A stretch of 23,229 bases of DNA. It comes from a virus. Positions 12,794-19,739 of this stretch are shown in pieces. The stretch is from IMG/VR virus record IMGVR_UViG_3300036761_002433, positions 1 through 23,229 of that record; one strand, given 5' to 3'. A model generated the notes under the pieces. The model was given only the letters and a program-made list of their open reading frames with translations, did no database searches and was not told the origin of the DNA. Both the position numbers and the translations under genes were made by a program. Within the stretch, counting starts at the first letter, position 1; each line of letters starts with the position of its first letter.

Positions 12794-13339
12794 TCAGCCC
12801 CCGAGCCCCAACCCTTCGATGAGGGCTTCGGCGATGTCGGAGTCCGACGCGTCGCCCTTCACATAGACCTTCTCGACGGGCTTGGCCTTCATGACCTTGT
12901 ACTCGCCCGTGCCAGCATCGTAGATGGCCTTCTGCTCGTTCTCACGAGCAGCGGCCGTCGCTTCGTCGTCGTCCTGGATGTTCTCGCTCACGTCCAGATA
13001 CAATACACCCGTATCGACCCAGCCGCCCAGGTACACGTCCGGCGCGGCGAGAGCATCGGAGTGTGCGGCGCGGAACTCGCCCACGAAGCGCGCGACGTTG
13101 GCCTTGAACATGTCCACCGTCTGCCCCTCCCACGTCATCTTGCCACCTTCAGCAGAGAGCGCTTCGAGGGGCCGCGTCATCTCGGTGCCCTTCTGCGAGA
13201 CCATCCACCCCGTCTTCGGGGCGAGCCCTCCGTGCCCGACCGAGAAGCCGCCCGAACGAACAGCGGTTATACCCAGCCCGCCGACCGAAGACCACTTGCC
13301 GGTCTCATCGCGAGGCTGGTCCTCGCTGTACTTCAGCAT
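12794..13339 (-). CDS. Motif-led protein of unknown effector domain, 181 aa
   Basis: The protein starts directly with the motif (MLKYSEDQPRDETGKWSS), so the motif needs no N-terminal carrier. The remaining 160 residues form one domain containing VYLGGWVDTGVLYLDVSENI (103-121) and ENEQKAIYDAGTGEY. I recall similar G-x-W-x-x-G...LDVS...Q-x-AI-x-D domains in other phage head proteins and toxin-like proteins, of unknown activity. The ATG has only a weak upstream GACCGAG. The gene lies between the MuF gene region and the protease gene. A ligand of the other effectors, such as an antidote, is possible but unsupported. Confidence 0.7.
   Translation of the reverse strand: MLKYSEDQPRDETGKWSSVGGLGITAVRSGGFSVGHGGLAPKTGWMVSQKGTEMTRPLEALSAEGGKMTWEGQTVDMFKANVARFVGEFRAAHSDALAAPDVYLGGWVDTGVLYLDVSENIQDDDEATAAARENEQKAIYDAGTGEYKVMKAKPVEKVYVKGDASDSDIAEALIEGLGLGG
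13308..13334. repeat. 27-bp direct repeat inside motif-coding DNA (copy 1)
   Basis: These 27 bases are identical to 15496-15522 and encode K/Y-S-E-D-Q-P-R of the motif on the minus strand in both genes. A 15-base core (11061-11075) is shared with the middle motif of the protease protein. Identity extends through synonymous positions, so it reflects recent copying or recombination rather than protein selection alone. Confidence 0.8.
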
Positions 13340-13366
13340 CTCGGTCCGGGTGTCAGAGATAGTCGC

Positions 13367-13495
13367 TCACCGCCAGACCTTCCGATGGTCACGCGACTCA
13401 GAATGTTGCAACAGGTACACGAGCAGCGCGAGCGCGACAGGCTGAGCCTTGGCCTCGACCTTCGCGCGGACCGCCTCTATCTCGGCGCTGGTCAC
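13367..13495 (-). CDS. Possible small ORF after MuF, 42 aa
   Basis: A GTG-started frame reads (M)TSAEIEAVRAKVEAKAQPVA, then LALLVYLLQHSESRDHRKVW. It fills the 180-base space between the MuF gene and the next motif-led gene. The middle (PVALALLVYLLQ) is hydrophobic enough for a membrane-seeking helix, preceded by a charged helix. The ribosome binding site is weak and the start uncertain; the frame can extend to 13672, inside MuF. Accepted mainly because the space would otherwise be empty in a dense operon. Confidence 0.35.
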   Translation of the reverse strand: MTSAEIEAVRAKVEAKAQPVALALLVYLLQHSESRDHRKVWR

Positions 13496-13544
13496 GGGAC
13501 ATCTCGCCAGGTACGCCCGGTGGCGACGCGCTCGTCCAGAGACC

Positions 13545-14399
13545 TCACGCGCGCACCAGATTCTGCACGCAACGACAGCTTGGGTGGAGAGGCGGCGGTC
13601 CGTCGGGGAACTCATCGAACAGACCCACTTGCGTTCCGTCCAACGCGTCACACTCCTCGCACACGCCTTCATGCGATGCGTCCCATTCTTTCAGAACTTC
13701 ATCAACGCGGATGATGCCCTCTTCCGCGAGCTGTGTCCATCCCTCCATCCGCCCGGCGTTCTGCGCCGCCAACACCTCCGTCCGCGCAATCATGTACGCG
13801 CGCTGGTCCGCGAGCCGCTCGTAGTACGCGTCGGTCATCTCCGCCACGCGCGCGGGCGTGATGCCCTGCTCCTGAAGCCCCATGCCGTAGTTCACGACCG
13901 CCTGCGCCCATCGCGGGAACAGCGCGTTCTCCCCGAGCGCGGCGCGCACGAGCGGGATGGCGTCGTCCACGCCCATGCCCGCGCGGTACACGCGCCCGAT
14001 GACCGTTCGGATGGCCTCGCGTTGCTGCTCCGTGATGGACTTCACGAGCGCGGCCGTGCGCCGCTCAATCCACTTCTTCGTGCCCGGCGTCTGCGTGTCG
14101 AACCGGAGCGCGAGGCTCGCGGCGGGGGCGGCCTTCCGTAACGGAGCCGTATACGTCGGGTCGAGGTCCGCCCAACTTCCACCAGGTCCCGACGTGAACC
14201 GCCCTAGTTCATCGTGATACGGGTTCTCCTTCACGACCGCGCCCATCTGCCCGTACACGTCGAGCCCGGCCTGCTGGTAGGCCTTCAGCATCGCGGGACC
14301 GAGCACTTTCGTGAGCCGCAGCTCGAACATCGGCCAGGTCACCGAGGCGACGAGCGCCTTCGCGTCGCCCGTGCGCAGCGCATCACGCAGCGCGGTCAT
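13545..14399 (-). CDS. MuF-type minor head morphogenesis protein carrying a GRF motif
   Basis: 284 residues. The C-terminal half is a MuF (Mu gp30 / SPP1 gp7-like) domain: YMIARTEVLAAQNAGRMEGW (202-221), KEWDASHEGVCEECDALDG (C247, C250) and PPLHPSCRC (H272, C275, C277), the classic end of the family. MuF proteins are packaged in small numbers, act in head assembly and DNA ejection, and are known carriers of fused toxin domains. Here the motif (KENPYHDELGRFTSGPGG, 57-74) is inserted between an N-terminal helical part and the MuF core. The ATG at 14399 has no ribosome binding site. The frame stays open upstream without a usual start codon (residues such as ELKNALRANRVPIT), so the true N-terminus may be longer. 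It lies within the motif-bearing gene array. Confidence 0.85.
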   Translation of the reverse strand: MTALRDALRTGDAKALVASVTWPMFELRLTKVLGPAMLKAYQQAGLDVYGQMGAVVKENPYHDELGRFTSGPGGSWADLDPTYTAPLRKAAPAASLALRFDTQTPGTKKWIERRTAALVKSITEQQREAIRTVIGRVYRAGMGVDDAIPLVRAALGENALFPRWAQAVVNYGMGLQEQGITPARVAEMTDAYYERLADQRAYMIARTEVLAAQNAGRMEGWTQLAEEGIIRVDEVLKEWDASHEGVCEECDALDGTQVGLFDEFPDGPPPLHPSCRCVQNLVRA

Positions 14400-14434
14400 C
14401 GTGATGGGAACGCGGTTGGCGCGGAGAGCGTTCT

Positions 14435-14995
14435 TCAGCTCCCGGACCTGCGGCCCATCCTTACCCGCAGGGCGAAAGGGAGGCGGCCCCTGGCCTTGCC
14501 GACGACGACGGGACCCTTGCCCGGCTTCTTGTGCTTGCGCTTGACGGGGGGGACCGCGCCCATCGGGGCGTTGACGTGGACGTCGGCCATGTCGGGAGAC
14601 GCCTTGCGCACGCCATGGTACTCCCGAAGCTGTCGCACCATCTCGGTCGAGTTCGGAGGGGCCTCATCGCGGTCTATCGCGTTGTCGTACCAGTCCTCCG
14701 CCCGTTCGAGCGCATCGGGCAAGTCCGTCTCCAACGACTGGAACACCCGCGTGTGCGTGAGCTTGAAGAAATAGGCGTTCTTCCGGTCCTGCGCTACTTG
14801 ACGTTCTGGCGAGAGCTTCTTCGGCCCGTAGCTATTCCCGCCTCGACCCGATGTGAACTCCCCCGACTTCGGGTCATGGTTCTCGTTGTACTTGTTCACG
14901 CGCGCGCGTAGGCGCGCGAGGACCTCATCCGGTACGGGGCTCGTATGGCCCGCCTCTTCGCGCGTCGCGGGGAACGGGTCAGCTCGTTGGGCCAC
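14435..14995 (-). CDS. Motif-bearing protein with basic C-terminus, 186 aa
   Basis: I start it at the GTG at 14995, which has GGAAG 4 bases upstream and overlaps the previous gene by 17 bases; a longer frame to 15106 is a poor N-terminus. The motif (NKYNENHDPKSGEFTSGRGG, 34-53) follows a short helix. A helical domain with VFQSLETDLPDALERAEDWY comes next, then ADVHVNAPMGAVPP and a strongly basic end (VKRKHKKPGKG) that could bind DNA. The ADVHVNAP segment echoes DVHVNVPL at the start of the capsid protein, which may be chance. No enzyme motif is visible. It may be a small packaged DNA-binding protein (inference). Confidence 0.66.
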   Translation of the reverse strand: MAQRADPFPATREEAGHTSPVPDEVLARLRARVNKYNENHDPKSGEFTSGRGGNSYGPKKLSPERQVAQDRKNAYFFKLTHTRVFQSLETDLPDALERAEDWYDNAIDRDEAPPNSTEMVRQLREYHGVRKASPDMADVHVNAPMGAVPPVKRKHKKPGKGPVVVGKARGRLPFALRVRMGRRSGS

Positions 14996-16379
14996 TGTTC
15001 TTCCAATCTCTCGCGCCAGCCATCGGCGTTCCTTCCGTCCACGGGCCGTAGAAGCCAGTGCGCACCATCTCACCGATGGCCTCGTCCGTCGTGTACTCGT
15101 GCACATCCTGCGCCTGCCCGAGGTGCCTGTACAGCGCGTCCGGCATCACGACCGAGTTACCGCTGGACCAATCGTAGGCGTTGCGGAACATGACCGTCCC
15201 CGCCTGCGGATGGTCCACCCCTTGCCCATCCGCTTCGACCCACGAGTGACCGAAACGCACCCCCTCCAGCTCCCCGCGCCCCATCACCGTCGCCTGGATG
15301 ATGCGCACGTTCTGCAGGCCCAGCTCGTCCGCGTTCATCGCGAGGGTGACCGCCGCGTCATAGCAGTTGCCCGACCCCTGCGCGCGGATGTCCTCCTCGA
15401 CCCGCTTCCACGCGGGGGAGTTGGTGTCGGGGCCGACATCAACCACGTTGAGCTTGGTCGATGCGCCGCCGCCAGAGGCCCAGCGACCGTGCTCGTCGCG
15501 AGGCTGGTCCTCGCTGTACTTCGCCATCGCCATGCTCCAGCTTCTTTCGGGCGCTGGCCGCGATGACACGACCATCACGTCCTTCGGGTCGAATACCACG
15601 AGCCAGTCGTACGCCGACGGCCCCGCGTAGGTGTTCTGGATGCGTAGCCCGTCGTATCCCGCCGCCTTGAACGCATCCTGCATGGTCGAGTAATACTTCG
15701 CCGGGTCCTCCGCGCTTCCGCTCGCACCACGACCACCCGACGCCGCTATCGCCGAGTCGTAAACCGCCTGACCGTCCGGCAGGTACTCGATGGCCGCATC
15801 GGCGATGTTGTCTTCGTGCTGAAGGTTCACGGTCAACAGGTTCTGCACGTTCACATAGGCCGTCTGCAAGTTGGGCACCGTATCGGCCGCAACCCCCGTC
15901 ACCGCCGGTGACATCTGCTTGACCGGGTCCAGCCCGAAGTAGACGCCCGCTCCCCACTTTCCGCTCGATGCAGAACGCATCCCGTCACGCATCACCGCCG
16001 CGTTATCGGTCGAGCCCAGGTGATAGACCGGCTGCGTCACCTGAGAATCCTTCGCGAACGCCCTTCCCTCTTCCGGCGTTCCCGCGAGGCTACCGTCGCC
16101 GCTAGACCACGCCGCTGGCCGCCCCCCGATGCCCCCACTCGTCCACATGCCCTTCTCGTCCCGAGGCTGGTCGGGATTGAAGTCCTTGCGCACGGCCGCG
16201 TGCTGCACGACCGCGAGCACCACCTGGTCCTGCTCCGCGTCACGCCAGTAGCCGCGCGCGCTGAGCGCGAGCAGGGAGCGGGGGTGGTCCGAAAGGACCT
16301 CGCTCTGCGTCGCGATGACACCGTCCATCCCATCGAGGTCCACCAGGAAACGGTCGCCGTCGCGCGCGAGAACTTTCAC
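14979..16379 (-). CDS. Two-effector protein: ADP-ribosyltransferase-like and Cys-His (papain/TGase-like) domains, each behind a motif
   Basis: The GTG start at 16379 overlaps the previous stop (GTGA) and has GGAG 6 bases upstream; it is better than a GTG four codons earlier. Of 466 residues, the first 60 form a small beta domain. Motif 1 (KDFNPDQPRDEKGMWTSGG) lies at 65-83. Residues about 117-272 look like an ADP-ribosyltransferase: VYHLGSTDNAAVMRDGM (H120), GAGVYFGLDP (Y147), then GYDGLRIQN and WLVVFDPKDVMVV. Motif 2 (KYSEDQPRDEHGRWASGGG) lies at 287-305, followed by a domain with GNCYDAAVTLA (C339), FGHSWVEADG (H378) and D389, consistent with a papain or transglutaminase-like catalytic set. 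Two motif-domain units in tandem suggest modular assembly. The ART call is moderate and the Cys-His call weaker. Confidence 0.7.
   Translation of the reverse strand: MKVLARDGDRFLVDLDGMDGVIATQSEVLSDHPRSLLALSARGYWRDAEQDQVVLAVVQHAAVRKDFNPDQPRDEKGMWTSGGIGGRPAAWSSGDGSLAGTPEEGRAFAKDSQVTQPVYHLGSTDNAAVMRDGMRSASSGKWGAGVYFGLDPVKQMSPAVTGVAADTVPNLQTAYVNVQNLLTVNLQHEDNIADAAIEYLPDGQAVYDSAIAASGGRGASGSAEDPAKYYSTMQDAFKAAGYDGLRIQNTYAGPSAYDWLVVFDPKDVMVVSSRPAPERSWSMAMAKYSEDQPRDEHGRWASGGGASTKLNVVDVGPDTNSPAWKRVEEDIRAQGSGNCYDAAVTLAMNADELGLQNVRIIQATVMGRGELEGVRFGHSWVEADGQGVDHPQAGTVMFRNAYDWSSGNSVVMPDALYRHLGQAQDVHEYTTDEAIGEMVRTGFYGPWTEGTPMAGARDWKNSGPTS
15496..15522. repeat. 27-bp direct repeat inside motif-coding DNA (copy 2)
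   Basis: Identical to 13308-13334. It lies at the junction between the ADP-ribosyltransferase-like and the Cys-His domain of the two-effector gene, exactly where a domain exchange by homologous recombination would join two modules. Confidence 0.8.
16167..16188. repeat. 22-bp direct repeat inside motif-coding DNA (copy 1)
   Basis: These 22 bases are identical to 17525-17546 and encode K-D-F-N-P-D-Q on the minus strand. The similarity continues, with a few differences, for about 50 bases through the rest of the motif (CACATGCCCTT is shared, encoding the K-G-M-W part). This is a second sub-family of motif DNA, distinct from the 27-bp one. Confidence 0.78.
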
Positions 16380-17710
16380 GGCGGACTCCACTTCCCCCGG
16401 GACGTGTACTGCGAAACAGACCAGGGGATACCCGCTGCATCAAGACGCGCCGTGATGACGGGGTCGACCTGCTCCGAGATACGGAATACGACCTCGGAGA
16501 TATCGCTCATCCTCACGCCCCCGAATATCTGCGCCTCGACGTAGCCGGACGAGAGGCGCTCGGGGTTCAGCTCCGCGTCCATGAAGGGCGGAACGGTCTC
16601 CGGGATTATCGCCCCCAGTCGGAACCGATACGCCCCGGCGGTTTCGGTCGCCCATGAAGGGCTGAATATCTGCGCCTCGACGTCGGGATTCACGTCCAAA
16701 CTCTCGATATCATGCCCCGCCGTGCCCATCCGCCAGCCCTCGGCGTAAACGCCCGAACTTCCCGCACCAGGAGCGAGCGCGGATTGCCGCCAGGTCACGT
16801 CGGTCATCGGCTCGGGGATGGCGGTTCGGTCCAACGAATCCAGCGATGACACTGTCGTGCGTTCAGCCACGTCAGCGTTCAGCACGAGTGACACGTCTCC
16901 GTATTGACTGACACCGGAACCGTCTGAGCCATCGAGGTCCCCGACATAACCGTAGATGGGCCGGTCCGTACCCGGCACCCCTGTCTTCGGCAAGCCGAAC
17001 AGCTCCGATTCCGCATCCTTGCGGACACCGGGTGCATACGAGCCGTTGGAATCATGCGTGAGGAACTGGTTCTTCAACCCCTCGTCGAGCACCGAGGCGA
17101 GATTGTGCGAATCGACCATCACGCACGCGCGCGAGTCGTCGTAGAACTGCTGCGCGTTAGCCTGCATCGTGTCGAGCACCGTCTGCAACGGGATGCCCTT
17201 CTCGTCGGCGTAGAGCTGGATACCGGGCAGGACGCGCTCGTCGAACGCCGTCACGTAGCCCTGGCTCGCCTGTACCTCACGACCGTTGATGTCCATCATC
17301 GGCGCGCGGTCCGTGCCCGGCGCGACGTCCAGCTCCACGTCGTACTTCATGCCGACGATACGTTCGGTCATCGCGTAACCAGGCTTCAAGGGCGCGCGGT
17401 CACCATGCATCCACAACGCCGGATACCGCAGGTCTGCTTCACCTCGCCGGGACATGCCCGGCTCGGGCGTGAGCGTGAGTCGCCCCCCCGGAGCCTTCGT
17501 CCACATGCCCTTGTCGTCTCGCGCCTGGTCGGGATTGAAGTCCTTGTGGAACGGCGCGTTGAACTTGCGGAAGCGCTCCCACAGCGCGCGCAGGCCGCGT
17601 GACTTCTGCACCCTTGGAGAAGAGGGGTTTCCCCGTAGCGGGGGGGCGGGACGGCCGTGCACAAGCTCGTCCTCGCGTTCAGCCATCACGGCGGCGGACG
17701 GGACAGTCAT
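16376..17710 (-). CDS. Motif-bearing protein with ADP-ribosyltransferase-like (DUF3626-like) effector domain, 444 aa
   Basis: The ATG at 17710 makes an ATGA overlap with the previous gene; a longer frame to 17875 lies inside that gene. The motif (KDFNPDQARDDKGMWTKAPG) is at 56-75. The rest follows a layout I know from phage proteins and DUF3626-like domains: VMVDSHNLASVLDEGLKNQF (198-216), DRPIYGYVGDL (249-259), YGDVSLVLNADVAERTTVSS (270-289) with DSLD, and near the end YVEAQIFGGVRMSDISEVVF. The E of VEAQIFGG (392) is a candidate catalytic residue by comparison with ART-type folds. DVEAQIFSPSW (343-353) is a second, similar segment. The predicted role is a packaged or injected modifying enzyme. 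The fold assignment is by eye and moderate. Confidence 0.68.
   Translation of the reverse strand: MTVPSAAVMAEREDELVHGRPAPPLRGNPSSPRVQKSRGLRALWERFRKFNAPFHKDFNPDQARDDKGMWTKAPGGRLTLTPEPGMSRRGEADLRYPALWMHGDRAPLKPGYAMTERIVGMKYDVELDVAPGTDRAPMMDINGREVQASQGYVTAFDERVLPGIQLYADEKGIPLQTVLDTMQANAQQFYDDSRACVMVDSHNLASVLDEGLKNQFLTHDSNGSYAPGVRKDAESELFGLPKTGVPGTDRPIYGYVGDLDGSDGSGVSQYGDVSLVLNADVAERTTVSSLDSLDRTAIPEPMTDVTWRQSALAPGAGSSGVYAEGWRMGTAGHDIESLDVNPDVEAQIFSPSWATETAGAYRFRLGAIIPETVPPFMDAELNPERLSSGYVEAQIFGGVRMSDISEVVFRISEQVDPVITARLDAAGIPWSVSQYTSRGKWSPP
17525..17546. repeat. 22-bp direct repeat inside motif-coding DNA (copy 2)
   Basis: Identical to 16167-16188, in the neighbouring gene about 1.36 kb away and in the same orientation. 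Recombination between the copies would fuse the N-terminal part of one gene to the effector of the other. Confidence 0.78.
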
Positions 17711-18762
17711 GCGAGCACCGTATCGCGCATGTAGTCCACCATGCTCTTCGCTTCGGGGCGGAGCGCCGCGTACTGCTCGTCGCTCATCCGTATCGCGCTC
17801 ACGAACGTCTCCGCGAAGCCCTCCTGCGGATTCTCCAACGAGTAGAGGGAGAGCCCGCCGGACGGGCGGTTCCATAACCCGTTGTCGCCCTTGGTCCTAA
17901 CGTCGCTCGTCGCGTAGTCGGCCCAGTAGGTCTCCCACGCAGCGTTGGACGGGAGCTGGTCCTGGATGGCGTGCGCGTACTCGTGGATGAGCACGTCCTG
18001 CATGTTCGAGGACTGAACGTAGGCCATCGGCTTGAACCCGAAGACGGGATTCGGGGACGCCGGGATGCTCGGGTCGTTTCCGAACACGATGACCGCGTTC
18101 TCGTTCAGCGTCTCGGCGACGCTGCCCATCGGGTCCACTAGCCCATGAAATCCCGAACCGCCCGCCACAATGAACACCGGGAGGTCGTACTTGTCGAGCG
18201 GAAGCCCCGCTACCGAAGACAAACTCGCCGCCGCATCCGCCACCGTCGTCTCGAACTCGCGATTCAGCGAGGGGTTCGCCTGCGAGTAGTTCGGGTTGCT
18301 CGTCAAGTTCGTCGCGACCGCCTCGACCGCCTTATCCGACGTGAGCCAATCAGACTGCCCGAGCCACGCCTTCTGGTACTCGTTCAGCCCCTGGTTCATC
18401 GCGTACGCACTGAGCGCGCCCGAGTGATAGTCCTCCAGGAACTTCTGGCGCACCATGCTCGCGACCGCGCGCGTCGCGTCCATCTTGTCGCCCGCCAGCG
18501 GCACGACCTTGCCGGACGATGAGCCCGGCCCGCTCGCGAACCGCCCCAGCTCGTCGTGATAGGGGTTGTCCTTGCGCAACGCGTCCGCGATGGTCCGCGC
18601 GCGCGGATTGTCCGTCGCCCAGTGGAAGATAGGGAAGCGCGCCGACAGGATAGGTCCGGTCTTCGCCTCATCGCGGATGGCCTCCGCGTCGAGCATGTCC
18701 GGGTCGAGGTCAGCCGTCGGGTCGGGCGGCCCGTGACGCGGGTCGAGATAGGTGGTGGTCAT
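17707..18762 (-). CDS. Motif-bearing predicted zinc metallopeptidase (zincin), 351 aa
   Basis: The ATG at 18762 overlaps the previous stop (ATGA); a GGAGG lies rather far upstream. Residues 1-60 are a variable N-terminus with an aspartate-rich start (DPRHGPPDPTADLDPDMLDA). The motif (KDNPYHDELGRFASGPGSS) is at 64-82. The C-terminal half is a zincin: VLIHEYAHAIQDQL gives H260-E261-x-x-H264, and ENPQEGFAETF gives a likely third ligand, E318 (E314 is an alternative). The spacing and the ET-F segment fit gluzincin-type toxin peptidases. No signal peptide is present, which fits a protein delivered by the virion rather than secreted. The substrate is unknown. It could act on host wall-linked or intracellular proteins, or in head maturation. 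Confidence 0.76.
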   Translation of the reverse strand: MTTTYLDPRHGPPDPTADLDPDMLDAEAIRDEAKTGPILSARFPIFHWATDNPRARTIADALRKDNPYHDELGRFASGPGSSSGKVVPLAGDKMDATRAVASMVRQKFLEDYHSGALSAYAMNQGLNEYQKAWLGQSDWLTSDKAVEAVATNLTSNPNYSQANPSLNREFETTVADAAASLSSVAGLPLDKYDLPVFIVAGGSGFHGLVDPMGSVAETLNENAVIVFGNDPSIPASPNPVFGFKPMAYVQSSNMQDVLIHEYAHAIQDQLPSNAAWETYWADYATSDVRTKGDNGLWNRPSGGLSLYSLENPQEGFAETFVSAIRMSDEQYAALRPEAKSMVDYMRDTVLA

Positions 18763-19739
18763 ACCCGCGCCCCCCTCCCTGCGGGTCTGTACAGGTCAGC
18801 ATAGACCCACGCCGTCGCCTGCGTTTGGGAGTTGGTCTGGTCCGGCGGGACGATGCCCTCCGCTATCGCGCGCTCCGTCGCGGCCATGACCCCCTCCGAC
18901 AAGACCGCGTACGCGGGAGACATCTGCACGTCGCCCATGTACTTCGGCGCTCCGGCCGACAGCATGCTCCTCACCTGCTCCTGCGTCACGGCGGAGTTGT
19001 CCGCCAAGTACGCGCCCATCCAAGTGTCGTTCGTTATCTCATCCGACCCGACCGGGTCCATCGCGTTGTCGAAGAAGCTCCGCCGCTTCGCGCCCGTTAC
19101 CGCCTCATCGACGTTCAACGTGCCGTTCAACAACCCGACGACGGCCTCTCCGAACCCCTTCCCCCGGAAGTACTCCAACCCGTCCTGCGCGTCGATACGC
19201 TCCTGGAGCGTGGTCGCGCCGTCGAACTCTCCCCGCTGCGCAGCGGCAAGGAAGTTCTCCGCGACGTCGAGATTGCGATAGACCGTCTCGCCCGCCTCGT
19301 TCTCGTAGCTCCAGGGGGTCTGCGCGGAGGTGATGGCGATGACCGCCGCGACCTCATCGAGAGAACGCCCGTACTTGTCCGCAAGCGCCTGTGCCTTGTC
19401 CTGAAACTCCTGCTGGTACCAGACCGCACCCGACGCGCGCGCGGCCGGGTCCTTCAGCGTCGCGTACAGCGCGTCCGTCAGCCCGACCATATCGACGCCG
19501 TTCTTCATAGCCCAGCCCGCGATGCCCGCTTGCGCTGCGGGAGCCATATCCGCGAGGCGCACGGGGGAGTTGCCGCCGAGGTCCGTCCACCTCCCCGCCT
19601 CGTCTCGCAGTTGGTCATCGGAGTACTTCTGCACGGATTGCAGCTTCAGGAACGGGTGCTGCGGCCCCTGATACTTGCGGACGACGACGCGCGCCTGCGC
19701 CATGACCTCACGCGGGCCGAGCTGCGGCGACAGCGGCAT
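18759..19739 (-). CDS. Motif-bearing phage protein (DUF7178-like), 326 aa
   Basis: The motif (KYSDDQLRDEAGRWTDLGG) lies at 38-56 after a short N-terminus. The following domain has AVWYQQEFQDKAQALADKYG (105-124), then AAVIAITSAQTPWSYEN (131-147) and later TNDTWMGAYLADNS. This resembles phage proteins with WY-x-x-A...G...vaaviAaLSP-x-x-W-x-x-N, which I associate with DUF7178 (from memory). Their helical layout recalls helix-hairpin-helix DNA glycosylases, but activity is not shown. The gene overlaps the portal by 32 bases. An ATG at 19703, four bases after the portal stop, is an alternative start (314 aa); neither has a good ribosome binding site. It is the first of the nine motif-bearing genes. 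Confidence 0.7.
   Translation of the reverse strand: MPLSPQLGPREVMAQARVVVRKYQGPQHPFLKLQSVQKYSDDQLRDEAGRWTDLGGNSPVRLADMAPAAQAGIAGWAMKNGVDMVGLTDALYATLKDPAARASGAVWYQQEFQDKAQALADKYGRSLDEVAAVIAITSAQTPWSYENEAGETVYRNLDVAENFLAAAQRGEFDGATTLQERIDAQDGLEYFRGKGFGEAVVGLLNGTLNVDEAVTGAKRRSFFDNAMDPVGSDEITNDTWMGAYLADNSAVTQEQVRSMLSAGAPKYMGDVQMSPAYAVLSEGVMAATERAIAEGIVPPDQTNSQTQATAWVYADLYRPAGRGARV

Noticed and set aside
8764-19739. CRISPR-like array suggested by the repeated motif DNA
   Set aside because: The repeats lie inside coding frames, are unevenly spaced by hundreds to thousands of bases, and encode a conserved peptide.
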